DNA of 64,000 nt from Agromyces fucosus (GTDB taxonomy: Bacteria > Actinomycetota > Actinomycetes > Actinomycetales > Microbacteriaceae): positions 124,001-188,000 of the forward strand of contig NZ_SDPO01000002.1 in assembly GCF_004134865.1 (NCBI RefSeq). The letters are read 5' to 3'. The notes under the pieces were generated by a model that had not been told where the DNA came from, did no database searches, and saw nothing but the letters and a program-made list of their open reading frames with translations. Position 1 is the stretch's first letter. Each line of letters begins with the position of its first letter. A program made the translations under genes and the position numbers. This document shows, piece by piece, positions 1 to 8,267 of this stretch.

Positions 1-389
1 CCGAGCGCAGCCGCGCTCGGCGTGACGAGCACGAGCCGATCGATGCGCTGGGGGTACCTGGCCGCGTACATGACCGCGAGGTTCGTGCCGGCGGAGTGCG
101 CGAGCACATCGAGCCGGTCGAGCTCGAGGTGTTCGCGCAGCGCTTCGAGATCGTCGACGAGTCGGTCGCATCGATACGACGAGAGGTCGGAAGGAACGCC
201 GGAGGCGCCCGTGCCCCTGGGATCGAACAGGATCAGCCCGCGGTGCGCCGAGAGACCGCCGAGGTCGCCCAGATACCGGGAGTCGTGCATCGGGCCGCCC
301 GGCACGCAGACGAGCGGCCTGGCTGCCGACCCGACCGGGTGCTGGTGGTAGGCGAGTTCGGTTCCGTCGAACGCTGCGAAGGTCGGCAT
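1..389 (-). CDS. alpha/beta hydrolase, 3' end cut by window edge
   Basis: Reading leftward from an ATG at 389 gives about 129 residues with no stop before the window edge. The fold signature is visible: an early strand ending in VPGGP (oxyanion-type HGxx equivalent), FDPRGTG after the second strand, and a nucleophile elbow AHSAG close to residue 100. The order and spacing match proline-iminopeptidase/alpha-beta hydrolase fold 1 enzymes. The catalytic Asp and His would lie beyond the edge. Substrate cannot be told. There is no good Shine-Dalgarno, but the next upstream in-frame codons look non-coding. Alternative: a haloalkane dehalogenase- or esterase-like member of the same fold. Confidence 0.8.
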   Translation of the reverse strand, partial: MPTFAAFDGTELAYHQHPVGSAARPLVCVPGGPMHDSRYLGDLGGLSAHRGLILFDPRGTGASGVPSDLSSYRCDRLVDDLEALREHLELDRLDVLAHSAGTNLAVMYAARYPQRIDRLVLVTPSAAAL

Positions 390-588
390 CCGATCGATCC
401 TTGCAGCTTCCGGCGCCGACCGGGGAAGTTCTCCACAGGCCGCCGCGGCGCCGACCGTGCTGCGTCGAGGCCATCGAACCTGAGAGAAAGCCAAGAGTCC
501 TTACTCTCGTCGTCATGATCGCGTCACTCGACCATCTCTCAAGTGAGGCGGTGCCCGTCGTCTCGACGTTCGATTCCCACGGAGACCT

Positions 589-2481
589 GTGAATACCCGA
601 GCTTCTGCGCGCGAGCGCACCCACTTCGTCATGCGTACCGCCATCGCCGCGGCATCCGCGACCGGTCTGGCCCTGATCGGCGCGGTCGCGCTCGGAGCCG
701 CCCCGGCCACGGCCGCCCCGGCCGCGACCGCTGCCGCCCCGATGCCGTTCTGCCCGCCGTCCGGCGAGATGCCGGGCATCGGCAACGTACCGGCCTACAC
801 CGACTCGAACGTCGCCGTCTTCGCCGGCGGCGACTACCTCGCGACCGGCACCTCGGCCGAGTCCGAGGGACTGCTGCTCGTCGAGGGCAACGCTCGATTC
901 GACAAGGCGAACGGCGGCGTGTTCAACGTCGGCACCGTCGGCGTCGGCTCCGGCATCGTGCCCCCGGGCGGCTCGACGATGCTCGCCGTCGGCGGCGACA
1001 TCACCGTCGGCCCGACCACGAGCGTGCACGTCGGCGCGAACCTCGACGGCGGCGGCGCGGTCGCAGCCGGCGGCGCGGCGAACGGCAGCTTCGACACGAA
1101 CGGCGCCACCCTCACGGTCGACCTCGGCCGGGCGGCCGCGATGGCACCGAACGAGGACTTCCAGTCGATCGTCGACGACACGTCCGCATCACTCGGCGCG
1201 AGCCCCGCCACCGGCACGACCGACATCGCGTTCGGACGGGTGACCTTCACGGGCACCGCGGGCGACGCGATGCAGGTCTTCGAGGTCGACGGCGCGGCGC
1301 TCGCCACGACCTTCGAGGTGTTCTTCGAGTCGATCCCCGCCGACGTTCCGATCCTGATCAACGTCACGGGCAGCGATGTGTCGTTCGCACCGAACTACTT
1401 CTCGCTGAACGGCGAGCGGGTCGACGCCTTCTCGAGCCCGAACTTCGGCAACGCGGCATCCCGCATCCTCTGGAACGTCACCGATGCCACGTCGCTGCTC
1501 ATCGGCGGCTCGAGCCAGTTCATGGGCTCGGTGCTCGCTCCCATGGCGACGACCGAGGTGACGGCGAGCACGAACGGCCGGATGCACGTCGGCGGCGACC
1601 TGACCTACTCGGGCCTCGGCAACGAACACCACAACTACCCCTGGACGGGCGGCGGATCGCTCGGATGCGGCGGCGGCTTCAGCGCTGCCAAGCTCGTGAC
1701 CGGCAGCGGCGCGACCCTCGTGCCGGGCGACACGGTCTTCACCCTCGCCTACGACTACGAGCTCGACGGCCGCACCGTCACGGGGACGCTGCCGCTGCGT
1801 GCCGACGGCACCGTCGCCAACGGCCCGCAGGGCCTGCCCGATGGCACCGTGGTGCACCTCGACGAGATCGACCTGCCGACGATCCCGGGCGTGCAGTGGG
1901 GCCCAGCGACGATCAGCCCCGAGGTCGTCACGATCGCGGCGGGCGAGGTCGTGCACGTGACCGTCACGAACACGGCGAACGCCACGGCACCGAACGCCGT
2001 CGGCGGCTTCTCGGTGTCGAAGGCGCTCGGCGGCGAGGCATCCGCGCTCGTTCCCGATGACACCGCGTACACCGTGCAGTACCGCTACGAGCTCGACGGC
2101 GAGCCGGTCACCGGCACGCTGACCGTGCGGGCCGACGGCGTCGCCGTCGACGGCCCCGAGGGGCTGCCCGTCGGCACGGTCGTCGAGTTCACCGAGATCG
2201 ACCTGCCCGAGATCGACGGCGTCGAGTGGGGCACGCCCGTGTTCAGTCCCGACACGGTGACGATCGCCGACGGCGCGTCGACCCTCGTGACGGTCACCAA
2301 CACGGCGACGGATGCCCCGGTCGTGCCGACCCCGATCGACCCGGCCACCCCCGAGACCCCCAAGGGCGGAGCGGACCTCGCGAGCACCGGCGTGCAGGCA
2401 CTCGTGCCCGCGCTCGTCGCGGCACTTCTCGTGGCCGCCGGCATCACGGCCGTGGTCGTGCGCCGCCGGCGCACCGCCTGA
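589..2481 (+). CDS. choice-of-anchor A surface protein with two DUF5979-type repeats and LASTG sorting signal
   Basis: 630 aa, GTG start with GGAGA five bases upstream. An N-terminal signal peptide (hydrophobic to about residue 45, Ala-rich cleavage area) is followed by a choice-of-anchor A type domain at about 60-300 (glycine-rich, with a silver-like SSQFMGSVLAP segment near 305-315). Two tandem repeats of about 100 residues follow at about 363-470 and 473-575; each has an ELDG..VTGTL core and ends with VTVTNTA, typical of the DUF5979 surface family. The C-terminus has LASTG at about 597-601, a membrane helix and RRRRTA, so it should be sortase-linked to the wall. The ligand is unknown; an adhesin or pilin-like role is inference. 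No sortase gene lies in the window. The ATG at 631 is an alternative start. Confidence 0.9.
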   Translation: MNTRASARERTHFVMRTAIAAASATGLALIGAVALGAAPATAAPAATAAAPMPFCPPSGEMPGIGNVPAYTDSNVAVFAGGDYLATGTSAESEGLLLVEGNARFDKANGGVFNVGTVGVGSGIVPPGGSTMLAVGGDITVGPTTSVHVGANLDGGGAVAAGGAANGSFDTNGATLTVDLGRAAAMAPNEDFQSIVDDTSASLGASPATGTTDIAFGRVTFTGTAGDAMQVFEVDGAALATTFEVFFESIPADVPILINVTGSDVSFAPNYFSLNGERVDAFSSPNFGNAASRILWNVTDATSLLIGGSSQFMGSVLAPMATTEVTASTNGRMHVGGDLTYSGLGNEHHNYPWTGGGSLGCGGGFSAAKLVTGSGATLVPGDTVFTLAYDYELDGRTVTGTLPLRADGTVANGPQGLPDGTVVHLDEIDLPTIPGVQWGPATISPEVVTIAAGEVVHVTVTNTANATAPNAVGGFSVSKALGGEASALVPDDTAYTVQYRYELDGEPVTGTLTVRADGVAVDGPEGLPVGTVVEFTEIDLPEIDGVEWGTPVFSPDTVTIADGASTLVTVTNTATDAPVVPTPIDPATPETPKGGADLASTGVQALVPALVAALLVAAGITAVVVRRRRTA

Positions 2482-2536
2482 CCCGCAGCGCCTGAAACGC
2501 ACCGCCTGACGCGCAGCGCCTGACGCAACCGACGCA

Positions 2537-2578
2537 GAGCGGATGCCTCGAAGCCGCACCGGCTCGAGGCATCCGCTC
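2537..2578. terminator. perfect 15-bp hairpin between convergent genes
   Basis: Arms 2537-2551 and 2564-2578 are exact reverse complements around a 12-nt loop. There is no U-tract. It sits between the stops of the surface protein and the convergent oxidoreductase, so it could end both transcripts. Both arms contain the CGGATGCC/GGCATCCG octamer. Confidence 0.65.
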
Positions 2579-2603
2579 ACTCACCGCCACCGAGCGACCG
2601 GTG

Positions 2604-3479
2604 TCAGCCCGCGATCGCCCCGGCGACCTCGCCGACGCCGCGCATGAACCCCTCGAGGTCGGGCTCATCGGAGGTCGGCTGCAGCACGACCGCGTCGACC
2701 CCGGCGGCGAAGTAGCGTTCGGCGACCGCAGCGACGGCCGAGGCGTCGCCCACCGCCGCGGTGCGCTGGTCTTCGGGCATGTTCCACTGCGTGAGCTCGT
2801 GCGCGACGCGGGCCTCGGCGTCGCCGCCGCCGAAGGCCGCCATGAGGTAGACGACCACTTCGCTGCGCCCGTCGCGCCCCGCAGCGGTGCGCCCGGCCGC
2901 GATCGCGGCGACGGCCTCGGCGGCGCGCTCGGCCGTCGTGCCGCCGGTGAGCACGGTGCCGTCGGCGACTTCGCCGGTGAGGTGCAGCGTCTTCGGGCCC
3001 TCGCCCGCCGCGTAGACGAGCGGCACCTCGGCGGGCGGCCAGTCGAGCTTCACGCGGTCGAGCTTCACGTAGCGCCCGTCGGTAGTGACCTCTTCGCCGG
3101 CGAGCAACTGCCGCAGTGCCGGCACGTACTCGCGCATGAGCGTGAGCGGCGAGGCGACCCGGCTGCCGGTCTGCGCCATCCAGCGCTGCACGCCGTGGCC
3201 GACGCCCGGCACCAGCCGGCCCGGGAACATGCGGGCGAGCGTCGCGATCTCCATCGCGGTGACGGCGACGTTGCGGAGCGGCATCGGCGCGACGCCGATG
3301 CCGACCCGCATGCGCTCGGTCCACGCCAGCGCGGCGGCCGCCGTCGCGAACGCCGACTGCTGGAAGCAGTCCTCCCAGAGCCAGAGCTCGGGCACTCCCC
3401 CGGCCTCGGCCGCTTCGACGGTCGACCGCAGGCGCTCGGGTGGGAAGGCGGGCTGGAAGATGGCTCCGATTCGTCGCAT
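2604..3479 (-). CDS. LLM-class (luciferase-like) flavin-dependent oxidoreductase
   Basis: 291 aa. The chosen ATG gives MRRIGAIFQP, the usual first beta strand of the bacterial luciferase-like TIM barrel; the open frame upstream is non-coding and runs into the divergent gene. Conserved features are an ELWLWED stretch near residue 35, RMRVGIGVAP near 60-70, an FPGRLVPGVGHG segment near 90-100, and a late TVLTGG turn. Such proteins use FMN or F420; which one cannot be read from the sequence. It is divergent from a small membrane protein with only 64 bases between the starts, so the promoters overlap. Substrate unknown. Confidence 0.85.
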   Translation of the reverse strand: MRRIGAIFQPAFPPERLRSTVEAAEAGGVPELWLWEDCFQQSAFATAAAALAWTERMRVGIGVAPMPLRNVAVTAMEIATLARMFPGRLVPGVGHGVQRWMAQTGSRVASPLTLMREYVPALRQLLAGEEVTTDGRYVKLDRVKLDWPPAEVPLVYAAGEGPKTLHLTGEVADGTVLTGGTTAERAAEAVAAIAAGRTAAGRDGRSEVVVYLMAAFGGGDAEARVAHELTQWNMPEDQRTAAVGDASAVAAVAERYFAAGVDAVVLQPTSDEPDLEGFMRGVGEVAGAIAG

Positions 3480-3543
3480 GACCTCACTCTCGCAGCATCC
3501 GCGGACACCGCGAGCCGGGGACGCGCTGGGGCATGATGGGCGC

Positions 3544-3903
3544 ATGAGCGAATCCGCACCGACCACCGCCCAGGGCTCGACGACGAACTTCCGGCTGCTC
3601 GGGGTCATCGCATTCGTCATCGGCGCCGCCGCCGTCGTGATGACCCGGCTCCTCGGCCTCGTCTCGCCGTTGCTGATCAGCACCGGACTGCCGTCGGCGT
3701 ACGAGCTCATCAGCGGATTGGGCCTGCTCGCCAACGGGCTCTCGCTCATCTGCGGCATCGCGGCCCTGGTGCTCGGCGTCATCGTGCTCCTGCGTCGCGA
3801 CGCACCGAAGGGGTTCGCGGCTGCGGGCGCGGCTCTCGGCGGCGCCGAGGTGCTGAGCGCGTTCACGGGATTCGGCCAGGCCGCGTTCTACTCGTTCATG
3901 TGA
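3544..3903 (+). CDS. small membrane protein, unknown function
   Basis: 119 aa from the ATG at 3544. Three to four hydrophobic segments are visible (about residues 17-35, 42-65, 68-85, 95-115). The first, containing GVIAFVIGAAAVVMTRLLG, is preceded by a short polar N-terminus. The pattern of paired helices resembles small DUF4190/DUF4064-type actinobacterial membrane proteins, but I do not recognise a defined family. It is divergent from the oxidoreductase gene and stands alone; the next gene begins 112 bases later. Confidence 0.7.
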   Translation: MSESAPTTAQGSTTNFRLLGVIAFVIGAAAVVMTRLLGLVSPLLISTGLPSAYELISGLGLLANGLSLICGIAALVLGVIVLLRRDAPKGFAAAGAALGGAEVLSAFTGFGQAAFYSFM

Positions 3904-4015
3904 TCGTCGGGCACGCCCCACCTTTCGACCCACGTCGAAACACTGGCGACGGATGCCTCGGCACCCGAGTCTGTTCGAGGGGGATGCCGCGGTGGCATCC
4001 GCGAAGGGACCGCAG

Positions 4016-4306
4016 ATGTCATTCCAGGCCTACCTCGACAACATCGAGAAGAAGACCGGGCTCACGCCACGCCAGTTCGTCGATCTCGCGACCGAGAAGG
4101 GCTTCGGCCCCGGTACGAAGTCGACGCCGATCGTGGCCTGGCTGAAGGAGGACTACGACCTCGGGCAGGGCCACGCGATGGCCCTCGTGCACGTCATCAC
4201 CAAGGGCCCGACGATCAGCACCAAGCACGTCGGCACCGACGGCGCGCACAGCGACGCCACCGACACGCTCTGGCTCGACGGAGCGGCGACGAACCCGAAC
4301 GGGTAG
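4016..4306 (+). CDS. DUF4287 domain protein
   Basis: 96 aa, ATG at 4016 with GAAGGGA about 8 bases upstream. It opens with MSFQAYLDNIEKKTG and continues with a LTPRQF segment, the signature of DUF4287, a small domain sometimes fused to DUF5655 in actinobacteria. The second half (WLKEDYDLGQGHAMALVHVI) is the conserved helical pair. The last 25 residues are polar and likely disordered. Soluble and cytoplasmic. Biological role unknown. Confidence 0.85.
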   Translation: MSFQAYLDNIEKKTGLTPRQFVDLATEKGFGPGTKSTPIVAWLKEDYDLGQGHAMALVHVITKGPTISTKHVGTDGAHSDATDTLWLDGAATNPNG

Positions 4307-4395
4307 CCGGTGACGGGGAGCCGCCGGCACATACAATCGCGGTGACGTCGAAGCGCCGGGCCGGAATTCCGGACCGGCGGGAGGGAGGGGCCGAG

Positions 4396-4842
4396 ATGTT
4401 CGGTTCGAAGAAGAAGCGGATCGGCCTCGACGACCTGATGGAGCGGCTCCGGCCCGACCTGAGTCGGGAATCGCTCGGCGTCGGCCCCGACTTCCCGGGC
4501 GTGGCCCCGAACCCGCTCATGAGCAGTGCTGCGTTCAAGCGCAACGCCGAACTGCGCAACGGGGCGCTCGCGCTCGGCGTTCTCGTCGACTGGCGGGAGG
4601 TCAACAGCAATCCGCGCGTGGTCCTGATGCTCGACGTGGAGACCGCCGACGGCATCGCGTTCCGCGGTATCGCGGACACGAGCCTCACGATCACCGAGCT
4701 CACCCGACTCGCCCCCGGGCAGACGTTGCCCGTGCGCTACCGGCCGGCCGTCATGGACCACTACGTCGCACTCGCCCGGGATGCGGACCCCGCCGAGGTG
4801 CAGCGACTCGCCGACGACATCGGGAGCCGCAAGCGAGCCTGA
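4396..4842 (+). CDS. conserved hypothetical protein
   Basis: 148 aa from the ATG at 4396, chosen because a strong GGAGGGG lies 7 bases upstream. No signal peptide or membrane segment. A basic start (FGSKKKR) is followed by a predicted beta-rich region at about 45-125 (LGVLVDWREV, VVLMLDVET, LPVRYRP), which looks like a small beta-barrel of the kind seen in actinobacterial DUF3592-type or TerD-associated proteins, though neither is firm. Convergent with the Nudix gene, with 30 bases between stops. Confidence 0.65.
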   Translation: MFGSKKKRIGLDDLMERLRPDLSRESLGVGPDFPGVAPNPLMSSAAFKRNAELRNGALALGVLVDWREVNSNPRVVLMLDVETADGIAFRGIADTSLTITELTRLAPGQTLPVRYRPAVMDHYVALARDADPAEVQRLADDIGSRKRA

Positions 4843-4872
4843 CGACCTCGGAGTCATCGGCAGGGAGACGCC

Positions 4873-5550
4873 CTACAGGTCGTCGGGCTCGACGATGCGC
4901 TCGTGGTTCCACGGCTCGGCCCAGCCGAGCTCGTCGAACATGCGCGAGAGCACGAGCGCGGTGAACCCCCAGACGACGCGGCCTCCCACCGTGAAGGCGG
5001 GCGAGCGATACGCGCGCCCGCCGTAGACGTGCTCGGTGTTCGCACGGTTCGCGGGGTCGAGCATCTCGCCGACCGGCACCCGGAACACCTCGACCGATTC
5101 GTCGTGATCGACGGCGGCGACCTCCGACGGGCGGGTCCACCACGCCGGCACGGGCGTCACCAGGTGGTTGCTCACCGGAACGGGCATGGGCGGCAGCGTG
5201 CCGAGCGGCTCGATGCCGTCGACGTCGACGTCGGTCTCCTCACGGGCCTCGCGCACCGCGGCGGCGACGGGCCCGGCATCGGATGCCTCGAGCCGCCCGC
5301 CGGGGAAGGCGATCTGCCCCGCGTGGCTGCCGAGGGTCGCCGCGCGGCGCAGCAGCAGCACGTCGAGGTCGCGCGGCACGGCTCCGCCGGTGCGGCTCGG
5401 CACGGAGTCGAGCACCCCGAAGAGCACGAGCACCGCGGCCGGGCGGAGGCCCGAGACATCCGCTCGACTCTTCGGCAGTTCGGGGTGCCAGTCGAGGCCG
5501 CGCTCGCAGAGGGCGATGAGCTCGGCACGTGCGTCGGCGACTACGGGCAT
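4873..5550 (-). CDS. Nudix hydrolase, CoA pyrophosphatase (NudL) type
   Basis: 225 aa. The Nudix box lies near residues 85-110: FPGGRLEASD, then AAVREAREET, matching the GG-x5-7-E/D-REAxEE pattern. The preceding LLLRRAATLGSHAGQIAFPGG is the LRS..x..H.GQxxFPGG signature of the CoA/acyl-CoA pyrophosphatase subfamily. These enzymes split CoA or dinucleotide CoA derivatives into 3',5'-ADP and phosphopantetheine products with Mg or Mn. The Gly of the classical REUxEExGU is Asp here (EETDV), as in several actinobacterial homologues. It lies 23 bases downstream of the DoxX gene on the same strand, probably co-transcribed. Confidence 0.88.
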   Translation of the reverse strand: MPVVADARAELIALCERGLDWHPELPKSRADVSGLRPAAVLVLFGVLDSVPSRTGGAVPRDLDVLLLRRAATLGSHAGQIAFPGGRLEASDAGPVAAAVREAREETDVDVDGIEPLGTLPPMPVPVSNHLVTPVPAWWTRPSEVAAVDHDESVEVFRVPVGEMLDPANRANTEHVYGGRAYRSPAFTVGGRVVWGFTALVLSRMFDELGWAEPWNHERIVEPDDL

Positions 5551-5573
5551 GGCCCCACCCTATGGTCCCCTCG

Positions 5574-5984
5574 TCAGCGGCGCGGCTCGGCGGTCGACCA
5601 GATCGCCAACGCCACGAGCAACGGCTGGAAGATCAGGCGGATGCCCCGTGCACGATCGGAATCGAGTCCGAATGCGGCTCGCTTCTCGGTGAACTGCGCG
5701 ATGTTGCCCGGGAACACGGCGACGAAGAACGCGGCCACGATCCAGCCGATGCGCCGGCGCTCGCGGGGCAGTGCCACGAGTGCCGCGCCCAGCCCGATCT
5801 CGACCGCGCCCGATGCCACGACGACGCCGTCGGCATCCATCGGCACCCACGACGGGACCTGCGAGCGGAACTCCTTGCGCGCCCAGAAGAGATGACTCAC
5901 CCCGGCGAAGACCAGGCCCGCGGCGAGCGCGACTCGCGCGATCGTGCGGGGCGTGGTGCTCGTGGGAACGTCCCTGCGTGCCAT
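5574..5984 (-). CDS. DoxX family membrane protein
   Basis: 136 aa with four hydrophobic helices at about 15-30, 52-72, 78-96 and 112-130, and the VFAGVSHLF motif at the end of helix one that is typical of DoxX/DoxD-like proteins. The segment between helices one and two carries the usual Pro-rich WVPMDADG loop. Function in this family is poorly defined; links to thiosulfate oxidation and redox stress are known for some members. It reads toward the Nudix gene and lies 27 bases after the stop of the CPBP protease. Confidence 0.8.
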   Translation of the reverse strand: MARRDVPTSTTPRTIARVALAAGLVFAGVSHLFWARKEFRSQVPSWVPMDADGVVVASGAVEIGLGAALVALPRERRRIGWIVAAFFVAVFPGNIAQFTEKRAAFGLDSDRARGIRLIFQPLLVALAIWSTAEPRR

Positions 5985-6011
5985 GTCGACCTCCGGCCCG
6001 ATGTGTACGCC

Positions 6012-6815
6012 TCAGCTCCCGACGACGGCGGCCGCCGTGAGCACCGACACGGTGATGAACACCCAGTCGTTGATGATGTGCGCGCCCGCCGACACCCAGA
6101 GGTTCTTCGTGCGGATGAACGCGAGGGTGAGCGCGATGCGCGCCGAGCCGATGACGACGATGGCCTGCACCCAGTTCCAGTCGTAGGTCGGCAGGTGCGC
6201 CGCGCCGAACCAGATCGCGGAGATGATCCAGGCGAGGATGATCGCGGTCTTGCGCGAGACGCCGGCCTTCGCGAACAGGAAGTACATGAGCGCGAGGAAG
6301 GGCAGCACGACGAAGATCTCTTCACCGATGAGCTGGATGCCGCTGCCGGCGTACAGGGCGATCGTGTCGACCACGCCGCCCGAACCCGCTCCTGCGATGA
6401 CATCGTTCGGCGCCACCGGGAAGATCAGCGACACGATGCCGCCGATCACGAAGGTGAGCACGATGTTGAGCGCCGCGAAGAAGAACATGTTGCCGACGTC
6501 GACGAGGCGCACCCGGCGGAAGATCGCCGTCCAGGCGCGACCGGCGACGAGGGCGAGCACCGCGAGCGGAATCACCACGAAGAGCGTTCGAGGCAGGAGC
6601 GCGCCGAGGTTGTTCGGCGTCGGGATGAAGATGAGCGCTGCGAAGCCCGCGGCGACCGCGAGCCACACGATGATCCACTTCACGGCGGAGAGCTCGACCG
6701 GCACTCCGTTGTAGTATGGGAAGTCCGCGCCGTCGCGGCGCTCGATCAGGCGGCCGAAGCGGTCGTGCTCGCTGAGCGGGCGGAGTGTGCCGGGGGTGGT
6801 GGCTTCGGCGGTCAT
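6012..6815 (-). CDS. CPBP family intramembrane metalloprotease
   Basis: 267 aa, seven to eight membrane helices. The three conserved motifs of the CAAX protease/bacteriocin-processing (Abi/CPBP) family are present: GEEIF at 164-168 with the Glu pair, FGAAHLPTY with His near 207, and GAHIIND near 245-250. The Arg of the canonical EExxxR is Val here, so this belongs to a divergent branch. Members cleave prenylated or peptide substrates inside the membrane or act in bacteriocin self-immunity. Substrate unknown. It may form an operon with the downstream DoxX and Nudix genes. Confidence 0.85.
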   Translation of the reverse strand: MTAEATTPGTLRPLSEHDRFGRLIERRDGADFPYYNGVPVELSAVKWIIVWLAVAAGFAALIFIPTPNNLGALLPRTLFVVIPLAVLALVAGRAWTAIFRRVRLVDVGNMFFFAALNIVLTFVIGGIVSLIFPVAPNDVIAGAGSGGVVDTIALYAGSGIQLIGEEIFVVLPFLALMYFLFAKAGVSRKTAIILAWIISAIWFGAAHLPTYDWNWVQAIVVIGSARIALTLAFIRTKNLWVSAGAHIINDWVFITVSVLTAAAVVGS

Positions 6816-6924
6816 TCGTGCTCCTCTTGGGCGGCGTGCTCGCCCCGAATGGAGCGCAGTGTCGATTCTCTCAGCCGCGAGCGCGATCGTCCCACATCGT
6901 CAGCCGCCATTTCGAGTCGAACAC

Positions 6925-7503
6925 TCAGCCGACGATTGCCGAGTCCAACCGGTCCACGATCCAGTCGACCGTCTGCTCGGCTGTCTGCTCGGTCGAGTCC
7001 ACCCAGAGGCCGACGGGCGGCACCTCGCCGACCCATCCGTCGAACGTGCGCACCGCGTCGGCGAGCGTGTCGTCGCCGATCCACCCGTCGTAGGCACCAG
7101 TGCCGCGTTCGGTCTCGCGGCGCACGATCGCCTCGACGCTCGGCCGCAGCACGACGAGTGCGCGACGGCGCGGCATGCGGTCGAGCTGCGCGGTGACCCC
7201 GTCGCCGAAGATGTTGTCGACGTGCACAGCGCTGATGCCCGCCTCGACGAACGAGCGGCTGAGCATCGCGCCGTGCCGGTAGCGCAGTTCGAGCTGCGCG
7301 AGCGCGGCGTCGCTGGGCGGGTCGGCCATGTCCTCGCGCCCGCCGACGACCATCTGCCAGAGCGTGTCGCCCTCGATGAACGCGCCGGGGCGAAGCCGTT
7401 CGGCCAGCAGCCGGCCGACGGTCGACTTGCCCGACGCCGGCGCGCCGACGACGAGGATCGCGGTCGGCGCGAGGTCGGTCGTTCGGGCGGCCGGTGCGGT
7501 CAT
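6925..7503 (-). CDS. P-loop kinase-like ATPase (zeta/AAA_33 type)
   Basis: 192 aa. Walker A is GAPASGKST near residues 20-28, followed by FIEGDTLW (the acidic residue after strand two, as in gluconate-kinase/zeta-like kinases) and an arginine-rich RRRALVVLRPS strand where the lid and base-recognition parts are expected. No other domain. The closest families are AAA_33 small-molecule kinases and zeta toxins. No epsilon-like antitoxin is next to it, so a metabolite kinase or O-phosphotransferase is more likely than a toxin. Phosphate acceptor unknown. Confidence 0.75.
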   Translation of the reverse strand: MTAPAARTTDLAPTAILVVGAPASGKSTVGRLLAERLRPGAFIEGDTLWQMVVGGREDMADPPSDAALAQLELRYRHGAMLSRSFVEAGISAVHVDNIFGDGVTAQLDRMPRRRALVVLRPSVEAIVRRETERGTGAYDGWIGDDTLADAVRTFDGWVGEVPPVGLWVDSTEQTAEQTVDWIVDRLDSAIVG

Positions 7504-7538
7504 CTCGTCAGGCTATCGAACGGATGCCGCGGCTCGCG

Positions 7539-8171
7539 CTACTCCCCCGCACCCGCCCATTCGAAGCCGTCGGGGTCGGTGAACGCACCGGCGTCCCCAT
7601 TGATGCGGATGCGGTGCGACCCCGAGCCCTCGGCGGCGACGCCGACGGTCTTGGCGAGGGCACGCCGCTTGTAGAGGCCGAGGCCGATCGGGCTGCCGGG
7701 GGCGGCGAAGTCGACGTAGCTGCCGAAGCTCTTCGCGACGGCGAGCCCGCGGTCGACGTAGAAGCGCTTGCTCGCGCCGACGTCTTCGGCGCCGATGAGC
7801 AGCACGAGGTTGTCGATCGTGCGGGTCGCAGGTCCCGTGTCCTTCTTCGACGAGGTCGCGACCTGCCAGATCGCGCCGTCGGGTGCCTGCACGACGCCGC
7901 CGAAGCCCCACAGGGACTTCTCGGCCGGCTTCAGCACGGAGGCGCCGGCGGCGACCGCGGAGTCGAACAGCGAGGTGACATCGGCCGGCTGCGACACGAT
8001 GACCGACATGGTGAATCCGCGGAACCCGCTCGACGGGGCATCCGCTGCCCGGAGGCGAACCTGCGGGCCGAGCCCGAAGGCGTCGGCGTAGAAGCGCGCG
8101 GCCGCGTCGGGGTCGGCCGCGTCGAGGGTGATCGAGTCGATGGTGGTGAGCTTGGTCGTTTCCGTGTTCAT
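7539..8171 (-). CDS. VOC/glyoxalase-like protein with two modules
   Basis: 210 aa from the ATG at 8171. A GTG 18 bases further upstream is possible, but the second start leaves the usual short leader. Two paired beta-alpha-beta-beta-beta modules are visible: the first begins TTIDSITLDAADPDAAARFYADAFG and the second TIDNLVLLIGAEDVGASKRFYVDRG; DPDG-like turns end both (APDGAIW and TDPDGFEW). That is the vicinal oxygen chelate architecture. The metal ligands are not obvious, so it may be a resistance- or lyase-like protein with an unknown substrate. Monocistronic by spacing. Confidence 0.85.
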   Translation of the reverse strand: MNTETTKLTTIDSITLDAADPDAAARFYADAFGLGPQVRLRAADAPSSGFRGFTMSVIVSQPADVTSLFDSAVAAGASVLKPAEKSLWGFGGVVQAPDGAIWQVATSSKKDTGPATRTIDNLVLLIGAEDVGASKRFYVDRGLAVAKSFGSYVDFAAPGSPIGLGLYKRRALAKTVGVAAEGSGSHRIRINGDAGAFTDPDGFEWAGAGE

Positions 8172-8228
8172 GTCTTCGACGATATTCACCGCTCGCAGCC
8201 CGTGCTTCTCCGATTCTGCTCGCTTCGC

Positions 8229-8260
8229 GGGGTCTCGATACGCCGCACTCCTCGACCGGC
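8229..8260 (+). repeat. REP-like dispersed palindromic repeat, copy 1
   Basis: The stretch beginning GGGGTCTCGATACG and ending CTCCTCGACCGGC recurs at 20763-20800 (reverse), 29114-29146 and, more decayed, 33443-33473 (reverse). All copies are intergenic. This copy lies just upstream of the VOC gene and after the stop of the serine hydrolase. It resembles the GGTCTCGATACG...CTCGACC intergenic palindromes common in related actinobacteria. Confidence 0.75.
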
Positions 8261-8267
8261 ACTGCGG

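Noticed and set aside
2461-2530. Repeated CGCAGCGCCTGA units after the first surface protein
   Set aside because: Short imperfect repeats around several TGA codons; too few and irregular to call a separate element.
6925-7503. Zeta-toxin of a toxin-antitoxin pair
   Set aside because: Walker A fits, but there is no epsilon-like antitoxin or small neighbour; a metabolite kinase is more likely.
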